A stretch of 6,446 nucleotides of DNA from Bacillota bacterium (GTDB lineage Bacteria; Bacillota; Clostridia; Lachnospirales; Lachnospiraceae), in contig JAFAFU010000055.1 in assembly GCA_023423335.1 (NCBI GenBank), positions 1 through 6,446 on the forward strand, read 5' to 3'. Position 1 is the first letter of the stretch, and each line of letters begins with the position of its first letter. Position numbers and translations under genes: made by a program. The notes beneath the pieces were generated by a model. It searched no databases and was not told where the DNA came from. It was given only the letters and a program-made list of their open reading frames with translations. Shown here one piece after another: positions 6,059 to 6,446 of the stretch.

Positions 6059-6079
6059 GGCCATAATATGGGATAGACA

Positions 6080-6148
6080 AACAAGAGGCACTTGATGCTT
6101 TCCATAGATACACACTATGTGTGAGGAAAGTATCAAGTGCCTCTTGTT
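6080..6148 (-). terminator. Very long hairpin, probable terminator of the Ig-like protein gene
   Basis: AACAAGAGGCACTTGAT (6080-6096) pairs perfectly with 6132-6148. After one G.T position (6097/6131), CTTTCC (6098-6103) pairs with GGAAAG (6125-6130), for 24 stacked positions in all. CACAC (6111-6115) and GTGTG (6119-6123) close a small stem within the loop. On the minus strand it lies 26-56 bases after the Ig-like protein stop and is followed by TGTCTAT, which extends the U-rich end of the stem; on the plus strand it is followed by CAGTTATTGTTTT. No gene reads into it from the left on the plus strand, so I assign it to the minus strand. Confidence 0.65.
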
Positions 6149-6204
6149 CAGTTATTGTTTTATGCGGCAGCTTCTTATTTTACAGTAACCGGAATAATGA
6201 ATGC

Positions 6205-6446
6205 TTAATCCGTTACCGTAATTCTGGATCTTATGATTCTTCCGTCTACGACACCGACGATCGTTGCCTGACCGGCAGATACCGCTGTAACGGTACCATT
6301 GTCGGATACGGTAGCAACTGACTTTTTATAGGAATCCCAGCTGACGGTATCTTTCGCTCCCAGAACTTCAAGGGGATAGGTCTGGCCTTTTTTCAGTGTT
6401 ACGGCACGGTTGTTCATCGTCAGGACATGAATCGCGGTAGTAAAGG
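6205..6446 (-). CDS. C-terminal end of a protein with a bacterial Ig-like (BIG_2) domain, partial
   Basis: The frame enters from the right edge and ends at TAA 6205-6207, giving about 79 visible residues. They make one BIG_2-type Ig-like domain: a first strand RAVTLKKGQTYPLEV, a core Trp in VSWDSYKKSVATVS, then DNGTVTAVSAGQATI and a final strand ending ITVTD. Such domains occur at the ends of secreted or cell-surface proteins of Lachnospiraceae and other Firmicutes, often as stalks beside an enzyme or adhesion domain. What lies N-terminal is outside the window, so the function of the whole protein is unknown. The ATG at 6417 is an internal Met: codons continue upstream without a stop (reading TTAIHVLT) and there is no ribosome binding site. 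After the TAA, nine more in-frame codons (AFIIPVTVK) precede a second TAA at 6175-6177. Confidence 0.8.
   Translation of the reverse strand, partial: FTTAIHVLTMNNRAVTLKKGQTYPLEVLGAKDTVSWDSYKKSVATVSDNGTVTAVSAGQATIVGVVDGRIIRSRITVTD

Larger units (their letters stand above)
5823..6204. other. AT-rich intergenic region between the small membrane protein and the Ig-like protein
   Basis: About 380 bases without a convincing gene. It contains the ribosome binding site and two candidate minus-strand promoters of the membrane-protein gene, a long hairpin at 6080-6148, and a short palindrome CCATAATATGG at 6061-6071. CAATTT occurs three times at 5971, 5992 and 6001. I see no tRNA, riboswitch or CRISPR structure. 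Confidence 0.6.

Noticed and set aside
6061..6071. Palindrome CCATAATATGG
   Set aside because: Five-base arms only; it resembles a eukaryotic CArG box, which has no meaning in this bacterial setting.
6121..6321. 66-codon plus-strand frame crossing the long hairpin
   Set aside because: It starts with GTG inside the hairpin loop and runs antisense to the Ig-like domain; no ribosome binding site.

Overview
The window looks like chromosomal DNA of a low-to-mid GC Firmicute, most likely a clostridium of the Lachnospiraceae type. This is an inference. It rests on strong AGGAGG-type ribosome binding sites at almost every start, a lipoprotein-type (Gram-positive) solute-binding protein, a consensus-like sigma-A promoter, and a Lys/Gly-rich Ig-like repeat (LTLKKGQTY ... 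VATVS ... GTVTAV) of the kind common in Lachnospiraceae surface proteins. No species is claimed.

Layout. (1) Positions 1-3260, minus strand: a branched-chain amino acid type (HAAT family) ABC importer, transcribed right to left as binding lipoprotein (livK/livJ type), permease livH, permease livM. livM runs off the left edge; the ATPase genes livG and livF would be expected beyond it. A good promoter (TTGATT-17-TATACT) precedes the binding protein. A 9-2-9 perfect inverted repeat lies just downstream of its predicted start point. A group of hairpins separates the binding-protein gene from the permeases, consistent with the binding protein being made in excess. (2) Positions 3233-3474: divergent intergenic region, holding a possible 57-codon small ORF that ends 4 bases before the next gene. 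(3) Positions 3475-5367, plus strand: a full-length membrane-bound nucleotide-sugar 4,6-dehydratase of the CapD/WbpM/EpsC family, followed by a hairpin that can terminate in both directions. (4) Positions 5472-5822, minus strand: an unrecognised 116-residue three-helix membrane protein. (5) Positions 5823-6204: AT-rich non-coding DNA with candidate promoters and a very long hairpin at 6080-6148. (6) Positions 6205-6446, minus strand: the C-terminal end of a protein with a bacterial Ig-like (BIG_2) domain, cut by the right edge.

How they fit. The three liv genes form one importer. The dehydratase, the small membrane protein and the Ig-like protein are all envelope-related, but there is no sequence evidence that they work together; each has its own transcription signals. 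I see no CRISPR, transposase, phage, toxin-antitoxin or defence gene, and no RNA gene I can name. The points most worth a second look are the operator-like palindrome, the small ORF before the dehydratase, the unrecognised membrane protein and the 24-pair hairpin.
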